A stretch of 31,557 nucleotides of DNA, from contig CAAGKO010000038.1 in assembly GCA_900770445.1 (NCBI GenBank), positions 1-31,557 on the forward strand, given 5' to 3'. This document shows, in pieces, positions 6,646-15,233 of the stretch (position 1 is the first letter of the stretch; every line of letters starts with the position of its first letter). Source of the DNA: an uncultured Oribacterium sp. (lineage in GTDB: Bacteria; Bacillota; Clostridia; Lachnospirales; Lachnospiraceae). The notes under the pieces were generated by a model. The model had not been told where the DNA came from. It did not search any database and was given only the letters and a program-made list of their open reading frames with translations. A program made the translations under genes and the position numbers.

Positions 6646-7671
6646 ATGGAGAAGATTAAGGTCGTTCAGTATGGTTGTGGTAAGATGTCGAAGTACATCA
6701 TCCGCTATCTGTATGAGCATGGCGCACAGGTTGTAGGCGCGATCGATGTGAACCCGGCTGTGGTCGGCATGGATATCGGTGATTTCGCAGGGCTCGGTCT
6801 GAAGACCGGTATCCTCATCTCGAACGATGCGGATAAGGTGCTCGATGAGTGCGATGCAGATGTAGCGATCGTGACGCTGTTCAGCTTCATCACAGACATT
6901 TATGATCATGTAGAGAAGTGCGTGGCACGTGGCATTAACGTCATCACCACCTGTGAGGAGGCGATCTATCCGTGGACTACGGCAGCTGCACAGATCAACA
7001 GGCTCGATGCACTGGCGAAGGAGACCGGCTGCACCATCGCGGGCAGCGGCATGCAGGATATTTTCTGGATCAATATCGTCGGCCTGGTCGCAGGTGGCAT
7101 GAACAGGATCACGAAGATCAAGGGTGCCTACAGCTATAACGTCGACGAGTATGGACTCGCACTTGCAGAGGCACATGGCTGTGATCTCACGAAGGAAGAG
7201 TTCGAGGCGCAGATCGCACATCCGGCAGAGTTTGAGCCGTCCTACGCATGGAACGCGAGTGAGGCCATCTGCAACAAGCTCGGCCTGACCATCAAGTCGA
7301 TCACGCAGAAGCATGTACCGTACATCATCGACCACGACATCTATTCCGAGACCCTCGGCAAGACCATCGAGGCAGGAAAGTGCATCGGTATGTCTGCAGT
7401 CGTAACGATCGAGACCATGCAGGGCATCATCGTAGAGGAGGAGACCATCGGTAAGGTTTACGGACCGGACGACGGCGATATGTGTGACTGGAAGATCTCC
7501 GGCGAGCCGGATACCGAGTTCCACGTAGTGAAGCCGGCGACCGTCGAGCACACCTGCGCGACCATCGTGAACCGTCTCCCGCAGCTCCTGAACGCACCGG
7601 CGGGTTATGTCACCGTCGACCAGTTCGACCCGAACACATACCTCACCTACCCGATGGAGTATTACATCTGA
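6646..7671 (+). CDS. 2,4-diaminopentanoate dehydrogenase-like oxidoreductase
   Basis: A 341-residue NAD(P)-dependent dehydrogenase of the DapB-N fold. The N-terminus has the dinucleotide motif YGCGKMSKYI (residues 9-18) and an acidic end to the second strand (GAIDVN), and the C-terminal half is that of the dihydrodipicolinate reductase/diaminopentanoate dehydrogenase group. In ornithine-fermenting Clostridia the relative Ord oxidatively deaminates 2,4-diaminopentanoate, but no ornithine aminomutase gene is here, so the substrate is open. The start at 6646 is chosen because GGAGG sits five bases upstream; an in-frame ATG at 6634 has no such site. Probable target of the upstream MerR regulator. 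A terminator follows at 7774. Confidence 0.7.
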   Translation: MEKIKVVQYGCGKMSKYIIRYLYEHGAQVVGAIDVNPAVVGMDIGDFAGLGLKTGILISNDADKVLDECDADVAIVTLFSFITDIYDHVEKCVARGINVITTCEEAIYPWTTAAAQINRLDALAKETGCTIAGSGMQDIFWINIVGLVAGGMNRITKIKGAYSYNVDEYGLALAEAHGCDLTKEEFEAQIAHPAEFEPSYAWNASEAICNKLGLTIKSITQKHVPYIIDHDIYSETLGKTIEAGKCIGMSAVVTIETMQGIIVEEETIGKVYGPDDGDMCDWKISGEPDTEFHVVKPATVEHTCATIVNRLPQLLNAPAGYVTVDQFDPNTYLTYPMEYYI

Positions 7672-7773
7672 TAAGCGAAGCTGACGAAGCAAGGGCATCC
7701 GTGATGCAGGCGAGGCGTATGCGATAGGGGGGATGACATCAGATAAGTGATACGCAGGAGCTTTATAACAGTT

Positions 7774-7804
7774 CAGCCGGGGATTTCTTCCCCGGCTGTT
7801 TTTT
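7774..7804 (+). terminator. Intrinsic terminator
   Basis: CAGCCGGGG (7774-7782) pairs with CCCCGGCTG (7790-7798), followed by six T residues. Confidence 0.9.
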
Positions 7805-7973
7805 CATGTTTGCCCGTGGAGCAGAACTATCCACAAAATCGAAAATCACCGAATCATGTCGATCGTCGCCTGCGTCTGCCGAAACTATGCCTCCTGCAAG
7901 CGAGAAATCCGCAGTATTTCGCACATCTAGGCTTAAATCTGATATGATATAAGTAGATTTTACAACTGTACGT

Positions 7974-8059
7974 GAGCGTGCCGATGCAGGCACCGGGAGG
8001 TACGCGCTTCCGTGCGCGGACTTCCAACAGAAGAGCGTGCCATACAGGCACCGGGAGGT
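7974..8059. repeat. Duplicated ribosome-site segment, period 59
   Basis: Copies at 7974-8001 and 8033-8059 share GAGCGTGCC and CAGGCACCGGGAGGT. Each can form a GTGCC/GGCAC hairpin directly before a GGGAGG ribosome site, but only the second copy is followed by the lipoprotein start codon. Confidence 0.8.
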
Positions 8060-8064
8060 GACGG

Positions 8065-9876
8065 ATGAGAAAGAGAGACATTGCCTTCGGGCTGGGGGTT
8101 CTGATGATGGCGATTTCACTGTCGGCATGTGCGAAGTCGGAGAAGAATCCGGCAGCGACGGAAGGGCCGACGGCGGTCGAGGCGACAGATGCAGCGGATA
8201 CGACGGAGAAGAAGTCGGGTGCAGATGAGGATGCTTCCTCAAAGGGGCCGGGCGCCGGGCAGGATGCATCGGGCGACACCACAGGAAAACAAGATGGTAC
8301 CGGCACAGATGTGTCAGGCCAGGGCGACGCGCAGGGTGTGCAGCACATTCCGCTCACGCTGGAGACGCGCAGTCTGAGCGCCTGCAAGCCGGACAGCTAT
8401 ACGACGATGGCGCAGTACGACTACTTCACCCTCGAGCTGGATGCGCAGACGGCGAAGCAGTATCCGGCGCTCCAGCGTGCCCTCGTGCAGATGGAGAAGG
8501 ACGAAACCGCTCGCGCACAGAAGTCGATCGCGGATCTCTCCACGGAGTACCAGGAGCTGACCGCCGACTGGAGCGATTACGAGGGCCATATGAGTGAGAG
8601 CGTCAAGCCGCATGTGATGCGCGCGGATTCCAGAATCGTGAGCGTACTCTGCAGCTTCGAGGATTATCACGGTGGCGCGCATGGTTACTACTACACCTAC
8701 GGACTGAACTATGATGTGGCGAGCGGCCGGGAGCTGAAGCTCTCTGATGTCGTGTCGAAGAAGGCGCAATTCATCGAGCGCGTGCGTGATAAATTCGAAG
8801 AGAAGTACGCGAACGACTCGTACATGCTGACGAACGCGGGCGAGTACCTCAGCTCCCTCGAGGAGGAGGAGTACGCGAGCACGCCTTGGACCATGGATTC
8901 CGAAAGCATCACGCTCTTCTTCGCGCCGTACGTCCTCGGCACCTACGCGGATGGTGCGCAGGAAGTCAGCATTTACTTCGACGAGGCACCGGAGCTTTTC
9001 GACGCGAAGTACCTCGACACCTGCGCGGACTACGTCATCCCGCTGCTCCCGGCCCGTTCGTATGAGGCCAATGCAGGCGACGGGAAGCGTGTGGCGATCG
9101 ACGTGGACTTCGACTACAACGACGAGTACGGAAGCTACGCCCGGGAGTACGTGATCGGCAATGTCCGCATCTGCCCGGAGAACTACAGCTATTCCTCGGA
9201 CAGCTACATCGTATATGCCGGTGGAAAGCACTACCTCTACACCTTCTCCTCGACCGAAAATGACTATTCGATGCTGGAGGTCGTGGATATAGCGACGAAG
9301 AGCTTCGATGAAAGCCGCAGCGTAAATGCGAAACTATATGTACCGGACTATACCTGGGACGAAGGAGACGCGTATGATGCGAGCAGCCAGAGCGGACCGG
9401 TGTTCACGGATCCGTCTGAGTTTACACTCGCCTGCAGCCACCTCGATATGCTCGGCACCACGAGCGGCTATCGGAACTACCATGTCGGTGTCGATGGGTA
9501 TCCGGTCGCAGCTGAGCCGTACTATACGATGGATACGAGCTTCGCGGTCCGCGCGAAAAAGGATCTGAAGCTCGACCTCGTCGACGCAGGTGGCAAGAAG
9601 ACCGGCACAAAGACCGTTCCGGCCGGCACCTACCTCTTCGATATGCGCACCGACGGTGAGACCTTCGTGGATCTCCAGACGATCGACGCATCAGCCCTCG
9701 ACATCAGCGACGAAAGCGACTGGAAGTACTTCCAGATCCCGGAACGCAGTACCGGCTACATTGACCTCACGAAGCCGATCTACCGCGTCGAGATCGACCA
9801 CGACGCCGGCTGGCCATACCACGCGAACGGCGTCGAAGAAGACAGCCTCTTCGAAGGCATCATGTACGCAGGATGA
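8065..9876 (+). CDS. Lipoprotein with DUF4163/DUF3298-like region
   Basis: A 603-residue exported lipoprotein. It has a signal peptide with lipobox LSAC (Cys22), then a low-complexity Ala/Thr/Asp/Gly linker to about residue 90 that tethers the body to the membrane. Residues about 95-330 look like DUF4163 plus DUF3298, the pair also seen at the C-terminus of the anti-sigma factor RsiV (VLCSFEDYHGGAHGYYYTYGLNYDVASGRELKLSDV is the diagnostic part, recalled rather than searched). The remaining 270 residues are rich in aromatic and acidic residues; I recognise no domain there. No sigma factor is adjacent, so an RsiV-like role is not supported. The start has GGGAGG eight bases upstream. A GC-rich hairpin follows. 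Confidence 0.75.
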   Translation: MRKRDIAFGLGVLMMAISLSACAKSEKNPAATEGPTAVEATDAADTTEKKSGADEDASSKGPGAGQDASGDTTGKQDGTGTDVSGQGDAQGVQHIPLTLETRSLSACKPDSYTTMAQYDYFTLELDAQTAKQYPALQRALVQMEKDETARAQKSIADLSTEYQELTADWSDYEGHMSESVKPHVMRADSRIVSVLCSFEDYHGGAHGYYYTYGLNYDVASGRELKLSDVVSKKAQFIERVRDKFEEKYANDSYMLTNAGEYLSSLEEEEYASTPWTMDSESITLFFAPYVLGTYADGAQEVSIYFDEAPELFDAKYLDTCADYVIPLLPARSYEANAGDGKRVAIDVDFDYNDEYGSYAREYVIGNVRICPENYSYSSDSYIVYAGGKHYLYTFSSTENDYSMLEVVDIATKSFDESRSVNAKLYVPDYTWDEGDAYDASSQSGPVFTDPSEFTLACSHLDMLGTTSGYRNYHVGVDGYPVAAEPYYTMDTSFAVRAKKDLKLDLVDAGGKKTGTKTVPAGTYLFDMRTDGETFVDLQTIDASALDISDESDWKYFQIPERSTGYIDLTKPIYRVEIDHDAGWPYHANGVEEDSLFEGIMYAG

Positions 9877-9909
9877 GGACAGCGAACATCCGATAAAAGC
9901 ATCAAAACA

Positions 9910-9960
9910 GGGCCCCGCTGTCGGAGATACAGTGCACACTGCATCCAGACGGCGGGGCCC
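9910..9960 (+). terminator. Terminator-like hairpin after the lipoprotein gene
   Basis: GGGCCCCGC (9910-9918) pairs with GCGGGGCCC (9952-9960); a nested CAGTG/CACTG hairpin sits inside. Only a short T-rich stretch (TCTGATTTT) follows. Confidence 0.6.
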
Positions 9961-10013
9961 TCTGATTTTCGTAAAAACTCCCCGCAAATTTCTGATTCTG
10001 TCTATATTATTAA

Positions 10014-10056
10014 AAACTTATATAAGTTTGACACGCATCTGCCTGTAATTTATTAT
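10014..10056 (+). promoter_or_regulatory. Promoter with overlapping palindrome, histidine kinase gene
   Basis: -35 TTGACA (10028-10033), 17-base spacer, -10 TATTAT (10051-10056). The 16-bp perfect palindrome AAACTTATATAAGTTT (10014-10029) overlaps the -35, so a bound dimer would block or recruit polymerase. Confidence 0.75.
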
Positions 10057-10096
10057 TGGTATATGAAATTTTGTGACCAGAGCAAAGGAAATCACC

Positions 10097-12727
10097 ATGG
10101 AAAATAAGCGAGCAGAAGCGACAGACGAGCGTCATCTCTGGAATATAGACATCAACGATCGAAGTCCGCACGGGATCTGTGTGATGCACGTGCGGCTGAA
10201 CGAGGCCGGGGCACCGTACGACTGGTGCTTCGACTACTGTAATCCTGCGCTGGCACGGGCAGAGGGGACGACGCCGGAGGCGCTTCGCGGAAAGAGCTAC
10301 TTCGAGCTGCATCCGGGCAGCAGCCGGGAGCGGCTGCCGTACTACTACCGGGCGGCCTATGAGGATACCTACCAGGCGTTCGACGTCGTATCGCAGCAGA
10401 CCGGCACCTACCCCCACGTCGAGGTGCTGCCGACCGGGAAGACCGGCTACTGCATGTGCATCCTCTATAACATTCAGCAGGAGATCATCGAGAAGGAGCT
10501 TAAGAACCGGCAGCTGCAGGAGATGTACCAGCAGCTCGCAAACGAGAAGAAGGTGCTGGACCAGCTCTGTACGGACTACACCGCCGTATATCAGGTCAAT
10601 GTCGACACCGGGACGTTCAACGTCCTGCATATCGCATCCGGCACCAACGCCAGTCGCCTGCTGGAACGGGAGTATACCGATTTCGAAGCATTTACGGATC
10701 GTTATGTGGAGACCTATCTCTATCCAGAAAAGCGGGAAGCGTTACGGTCATGGCTCCGTATGGCGAATATCCGGAAGATGCTGTCGGAGCAGCCGCGTGT
10801 GACCGGACACTATGAGAGCATGCCGACACCGACCGGACACCGCTACTTCGAGGCGCAGATCGTGCGGACGCAGGATGCGCAGGGCCAGATGTATGCACTG
10901 ATCGGCTTCCGCTGCATCGACGCCATCATGGAGCAGGAAAAGTCGGTACAGCAGGAGCTGAAGACGGCGCTCGACGAGGCGCAGCTTCGCTATGAGATCA
11001 TCTCGGCGATTTCGAAGGCCTACACGACCATCGTGCGCATCGACCTCGCGCAGGATCGCGCAGAGAAGATCAGCGATCGGGGCTATGCGCAGGACATCGC
11101 TGAGACCGAGAAGACGGCGACGGCAGGGCTTCGGAAGGTATGCGACGTACTGGTGGCACCGGAGTACCGTGCGGCAGTGAAGACATTTATGGACCTCTCG
11201 AGCCTCCCGGAGCGGATGGCGCACGAGGACATCCTCGACACCGAGTATAAGATGGTCGACGGCAGCTGGCATCGCCTGTCCTTCCTCGTGAAGAAGCGGG
11301 ATGCGACGGGGCGCGTCACCCACGTGCTCGCTACGGTGCGAAGCATCAGTGATGTGAAGCGACGGGAGCTCGACCTCGTCTACCAGGCGGATGCAGCGAA
11401 GCGGGAAGGGGAGATGAAGGCCCGCTTCCTGTCGAACATGAGCCACGACATCCGGACACCGCTGAACGGTGTTATCGGTCTCGTGAACCTCGCGGAGCAG
11501 TATCCGAGGGACCTCGAGATGCTGACGAAGATCCGGGCGCGGGAGAGGGAGACGCTCCAGTACCTCGTGTCCCTCGTGAATGATATCCTCGATATGAACA
11601 AGCTCGCGAGCGGTGCGATCGAGGAGCGGAGCCTCGACTTCGATCTCGTCGATACGCTCGTTCGCGTAAACCAGCAGGAGCAGATGAAGGCAGAGAAGAA
11701 GGGCATACAGTATCAGATCGACTGGAATCGCGGCGACATCCGGCACCCGGCGCTGCGTGGAAATCCGGTATACCTCAGCCGTATCCTCACAAACATCGTG
11801 GATAACGCCATCAAGTTCAGCGCGCCGGGCACGACGGTCCGCGTCTGGGGTGAGGAGCTGACGGACATCGCACAGGTCGAGAGTGATGCTTCCGCCGCCG
11901 CTGTCGTCACTGCGCAGGACACCACGGCTTCGGCGGTCGATGCGGGCGCTTCCGCAGCTGGGCCGGACAGGGAGGTGACGAGCGCCGGGGCAGAGACATT
12001 GGCCTCGGAAGCCGCACCGCAGAAGACGGTCTTCCGCTTCTACTGTGAGGATCAGGGCTGCGGCATGAGCGAGGAGACGCTGCAGCGCGTCGGCATGGCG
12101 TTCACACAGGGCGAGGAGACGAGCCGGACGCAGTACCAGGGTGCCGGCCTCGGCCTCGCGATCACGAAGCAGCTGGTCGATCGCATGGGCGGCCGGATGA
12201 AGATCGAGAGCACCCTCGGCGTCGGTACGAAGCTCATGATCGAGCTTCCGTTCGGCATCAGCGAGCAGAACGCGATTCATCCGGAGGACCAAAACCTTGA
12301 TGAGATCCCGGTGGCGGGTATCCGTGCGCTGGTGGTCGAGGATAACGAGCTGAACCGCGAGATCGCGACCTTCATGCTCGAGAACCATGGCATCGAGGTC
12401 ACACCGGCGGTGGACGGCCAGGAGGCGGTGGAGATCTTCGAGCACTCCGTCCAGGGCTACTTCGGCGTGATCTACATGGACATCATGATGCCGCGTATGA
12501 ACGGCCTCGATGCGACCCGGGCGATCCGCGCCATGAAGCGGCGCGACGCGCACTCGATTCCGATCATCGCGATGTCGGCCAATGCGTTCGCCGACGACAT
12601 CATCAACGGCCGTCTCGCCGGTATGAACCGGCACCTCGCGAAGCCGGTCGACGAGGCGGGCATGATCCGCGCGCTTCGCGAGTGCATGTCGGAGACCGAT
12701 GTGCTGAAGCTCTCGGACGAGCTGTAA
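10097..12727 (+). CDS. Soluble hybrid sensor histidine kinase/response regulator
   Basis: An 876-residue phosphorelay protein with no membrane segment, so the signal is cytoplasmic. Residues about 15-130 and 310-430 look like PAS domains. The dimerisation helix has SHDIRTP with phospho-acceptor His450. The ATPase domain has the N box NIVDNAIKFS (from Asn566), G1 DQGCGMS (from Asp652) and G2 GAGLGLAI (about 682). A receiver domain begins at 744, with acidic Asp749 and phospho-acceptor Asp795 in YMDIMMPRMNG. Between N box and G1 lies an Ala/Thr/Asp-rich insert of about 47 residues (596-642), longer than usual. The ATG at 10097 follows AAGGA; the frame also opens at a GTG 24 bases earlier. No output partner is encoded nearby. 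Confidence 0.85.
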   Translation: MENKRAEATDERHLWNIDINDRSPHGICVMHVRLNEAGAPYDWCFDYCNPALARAEGTTPEALRGKSYFELHPGSSRERLPYYYRAAYEDTYQAFDVVSQQTGTYPHVEVLPTGKTGYCMCILYNIQQEIIEKELKNRQLQEMYQQLANEKKVLDQLCTDYTAVYQVNVDTGTFNVLHIASGTNASRLLEREYTDFEAFTDRYVETYLYPEKREALRSWLRMANIRKMLSEQPRVTGHYESMPTPTGHRYFEAQIVRTQDAQGQMYALIGFRCIDAIMEQEKSVQQELKTALDEAQLRYEIISAISKAYTTIVRIDLAQDRAEKISDRGYAQDIAETEKTATAGLRKVCDVLVAPEYRAAVKTFMDLSSLPERMAHEDILDTEYKMVDGSWHRLSFLVKKRDATGRVTHVLATVRSISDVKRRELDLVYQADAAKREGEMKARFLSNMSHDIRTPLNGVIGLVNLAEQYPRDLEMLTKIRARERETLQYLVSLVNDILDMNKLASGAIEERSLDFDLVDTLVRVNQQEQMKAEKKGIQYQIDWNRGDIRHPALRGNPVYLSRILTNIVDNAIKFSAPGTTVRVWGEELTDIAQVESDASAAAVVTAQDTTASAVDAGASAAGPDREVTSAGAETLASEAAPQKTVFRFYCEDQGCGMSEETLQRVGMAFTQGEETSRTQYQGAGLGLAITKQLVDRMGGRMKIESTLGVGTKLMIELPFGISEQNAIHPEDQNLDEIPVAGIRALVVEDNELNREIATFMLENHGIEVTPAVDGQEAVEIFEHSVQGYFGVIYMDIMMPRMNGLDATRAIRAMKRRDAHSIPIIAMSANAFADDIINGRLAGMNRHLAKPVDEAGMIRALRECMSETDVLKLSDEL

Positions 12728-12734
12728 AAAAGCA

Positions 12735-12822
12735 TGGACCGCCCGGCGAATCGTGCTATAATGTAAATTAATAGTAAATTGACGGTATGCATATCTATAG
12801 CGATATAGATATGCATACTTTT
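12735..12822 (+). promoter_or_regulatory. MATE promoter and 15-bp palindrome
   Basis: -35 TGGACC (12735-12740), 16-base spacer, -10 TATAAT (12757-12762). Downstream, GTATGCATATCTATA (12785-12799) pairs perfectly with 12804-12818 around GCGA and is followed by TTTT. It could be an operator or an attenuating hairpin. A TTGACG at 12779-12784 offers a second promoter reading, with TATAGA 19 bases on. Confidence 0.6.
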
Positions 12823-12877
12823 ATGTTGGAACATATATATCCCGGACACATGCAGGCGATAACCCGCAGTGATCGCA

Positions 12878-12968
12878 GAGGACGCCCTGTACGGACGGGA
12901 GCATGGCGAATTCAAAACGGATCTGCCATACCGGAATTGAGGACGTCCTGTACGGTCGGGAGCATGGC
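12878..12968. repeat. Duplicated segment ahead of MATE, period 61
   Basis: Copies of 30 bases at 12878-12907 and 12939-12968 differ at two positions. Both begin GAGGAC and end CGGGAGCATGGC, so each carries a ribosome-site-like GGGAG and an ATG. Confidence 0.85.
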
Positions 12969-13001
12969 CTGTATGTGTATGTAGATGAACTGGAGAGATT
13001 T

Positions 13002-14363
13002 ATGGAGCAGAGTACCGCTATCAAAAAGAAAACCACCACCCGTGACATGACGACGGGCAACATCGCGAAGGAGATCATGCTCTTCGCACTGCCGCTGATG
13101 TTCGGCAACATCTTCCAGATGCTGTACAACACCGTCGACTCCATCGTCGTCGGCAACTACGTCAGCACCGAAGCCCTCGCGGCGGTCGGCGCGACCACGA
13201 TGATCGTCAACATGGCGGTGTTCTTCTTCAACGGCTTCTCGATCGGTGCCGGTGTCATCATCGGCCGCTATTTCGGTGCGAAAAACATGGAGCGACTGCA
13301 CGATTCCATCGAGACCACCATGGCCACCACCTTCGTATGCTGCGTGCTCTTCACCGTCATCGGCATCCTGGGCGTACCGTTCATGCTCGACTTCATGGCG
13401 ACCCCGGACGACGTCATGGCCGACGCCAGCACCTACCTCCGCACCTACTTCGCGGGCATCGCCGGCCTCCTCATCTACAACATCGGCTCCGGCATCCTGC
13501 GTGCGGTTGGTGACACGCGCCGCCCACTGTACTTCCTGGTACTGACCTCCGTCATAAACATTGTCCTCGACCTCCTGTTCGTGCTGCAGTTCCACCTCGG
13601 CATCTTCGGCGTGGCGCTCGCGACGATCATCTCGCAGTTCATCTCGGCAGGGCTTACACTGCTCCTGCTGCTCCGTACGAAGGACATCTATCGTCTGACC
13701 CTTCGCGACTGCCGCATCGAACCAAAGATGCTCCGGCAGATCCTGGCGGTCGGCCTCCCGGCGGGCATCCAGTCGGTCATCACCGCATTCTCGAACGTCT
13801 TCGTCCAGTCCTACATCAACAACTTCGGTTCGGCCTGCATGGCCGGCTGGACGAGCTACAACAAGCTCGACGCCTTCATCATGCTTTTCATCCAGAGCAT
13901 GGCCATGGCGTCGACGACCTTCGTCTCGCAGAACATCGGCGCCCAGAAGGTGAAGCGGGCCAATGAAGGCACCGTGACATCGGTGGTGATGACCCTTATG
14001 CTGAACGCCGGCCTCGCTGTGATCCTATGGATCTTCGCCCCACCAGCCGTCGGACTCTTCACCCCGGACCCGGATGTCATCTACTACGGGACGCTTTTCC
14101 TTCGTCAGAACGTGTTCTTCCTCCTGTTTAACAGCGTGAACCACGTCCTCGCCGGCGCCCTCCGCGGCCGCGGCGACTCCACCGGCCCGATGATCATCAT
14201 GCTGCTGAGCTTCGTCGCCGTTCGTCAGACCTACCTCTTCTTCATGACCCGCTTCATCGCGAACACCCCGTCCACCGTCGGCTTCGGCTACCCGGTCGGC
14301 TGGACCACCTGCTGCATCCTCGAAACGATCTACTTCTTCCGCCGCTGGAGCCGGAAGAACTGA
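13002..14363 (+). CDS. MATE family efflux transporter
   Basis: A 453-residue multidrug and toxin extrusion protein of the inner membrane with about 12 hydrophobic segments. Family traits include the N-terminal GNIAKEIMLFALPLMFGNIFQ, the YNTVDSIVVGNYVS stretch of helix 1-2, and a repeated half starting near residue 240 (AVGLPAGIQSV). MATE pumps export drugs or metabolites against Na+ or H+. I place the start at 13002 because GGAGAG lies five bases upstream and the family begins here; the frame is open from 12903, but that part is made of the duplicated segment. The leader has a strong palindrome, and a MATE pump behind such a structure is plausibly inducible. Substrate unknown. Confidence 0.88.
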   Translation: MEQSTAIKKKTTTRDMTTGNIAKEIMLFALPLMFGNIFQMLYNTVDSIVVGNYVSTEALAAVGATTMIVNMAVFFFNGFSIGAGVIIGRYFGAKNMERLHDSIETTMATTFVCCVLFTVIGILGVPFMLDFMATPDDVMADASTYLRTYFAGIAGLLIYNIGSGILRAVGDTRRPLYFLVLTSVINIVLDLLFVLQFHLGIFGVALATIISQFISAGLTLLLLLRTKDIYRLTLRDCRIEPKMLRQILAVGLPAGIQSVITAFSNVFVQSYINNFGSACMAGWTSYNKLDAFIMLFIQSMAMASTTFVSQNIGAQKVKRANEGTVTSVVMTLMLNAGLAVILWIFAPPAVGLFTPDPDVIYYGTLFLRQNVFFLLFNSVNHVLAGALRGRGDSTGPMIIMLLSFVAVRQTYLFFMTRFIANTPSTVGFGYPVGWTTCCILETIYFFRRWSRKN

Positions 14364-14378
14364 TCGAGTGGGGGCTGC

Positions 14379-14441
14379 CCCCTTCCCGTACACCATTTCA
14401 TAACGTGAATTCAGTCTGACCCCTTCCCGCACACCATTTCA
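14379..14441. repeat. 41-bp period tandem repeat with GTCTGACCCC
   Basis: Two 22-base copies (14379-14400, 14420-14441) differ at one position and contain CCCCTTCCCG and ACACCATTTCA. GTCTGACCCC between them echoes the dyad at 2344-2356. The repeat fills most of the gap between the MATE and hydrolase genes. Confidence 0.8.
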
Positions 14442-14465
14442 CGAATTACATTCGAGGCACGAACT

Positions 14466-15233
14466 ATGGAAAAATACTTCGACATCAACGAATCCGGCTT
14501 CAGCATCCGCTGCAAGCTCTACTATAATAAGGATCTTCATAAGCTCCCACACATCGTCGTCGCGACCTACGGCTTCGGCGGCAACAAGGATAACAAGGCC
14601 ATCGAGAAATTCGCCGAGCGCCTCACCACGAAGTACCACGGCTACGGCGTCGTCTGCTTCGACTGGCCATGCCACGGAAAAGATGCCCGCAACAAGCTGA
14701 TCCTTGACGAGTGCTGCACCTACCTCGACCTCGTCACCCGTTACGTACGGGAGACCATGCACGCCGAGGACGTCTACAACTACTCCTCGAGCTTCGGTGC
14801 CTACATCACCCTCCGCTACCTCGCGGAGCATGGCGACAATCCGTTTAAGCGCATCGCCTTCCGCTGCCCGGCGATTAAGATGTACGACGCCATCGCCGCC
14901 GGTGTCACCCCGGAGGACTGGGATAAGCTCCGGAAGGGCAAGGAGATCCTTCGCGGCTTCGACCGGAAGATCAAACTCACCGAGGACTTCTTCGACGATC
15001 TTCGGGCCCATGATGTCAGCAGCTGCGACTTCATGGACTACGCCGAATCCATCCTCATGATCCACGGCACGAAGGACGAGATGGCCCCGATCGAGGTCTC
15101 CCGGAAGTTCAGCGACGACAACGTCATCGAACTCATCGAAGTCGAAAACGCCGACCATCCCTTCAGCAACCCAGCCTGCATGGACCTCGCCATCCAGAAG
15201 ATCATCGAATTCTTTGCGCCAGCGGAGAAATAA
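14466..15233 (+). CDS. Alpha/beta hydrolase
   Basis: A 255-residue cytosolic alpha/beta hydrolase. The nucleophile elbow reads Ser107-Ser-Ser109-Phe-Gly111, so the usual first glycine of GxSxG is serine; Ser109 is the likely nucleophile. Asp204 (HGTKDEMAP) and His231 (NADHPF) complete the triad. The oxyanion loop is near YGFGGNKD (35-42). The small cap (about 140-185) is helical. No exact substrate can be named; carboxylesterase or peptidase-like acyl hydrolase are possible. GAGG lies eight bases before the start. The stop codon is built into a hairpin shared with the serine dehydratase gene. Confidence 0.8.
   Translation: MEKYFDINESGFSIRCKLYYNKDLHKLPHIVVATYGFGGNKDNKAIEKFAERLTTKYHGYGVVCFDWPCHGKDARNKLILDECCTYLDLVTRYVRETMHAEDVYNYSSSFGAYITLRYLAEHGDNPFKRIAFRCPAIKMYDAIAAGVTPEDWDKLRKGKEILRGFDRKIKLTEDFFDDLRAHDVSSCDFMDYAESILMIHGTKDEMAPIEVSRKFSDDNVIELIEVENADHPFSNPACMDLAIQKIIEFFAPAEK

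Larger units (their letters stand above)
7672..8064. other. 393-base gap: terminator, promoter, duplicated leader
   Basis: Holds the terminator of the oxidoreductase gene (7774-7804), an extended -10 promoter (TGATATGAT, 7940-7948) and a duplicated ribosome-site segment before the lipoprotein gene. A 14-base near repeat (CATCTGATAAGCGA at 7665, CATCAGATAAGTGA at 7737) flanks the first 70 bases. No gene is seen. Confidence 0.6.

Noticed and set aside
10748..12634. 628-codon open frame opposite the histidine kinase
   Set aside because: Antisense shadow of a gene with complete kinase and receiver motifs; no ribosome site and no recognisable domain.
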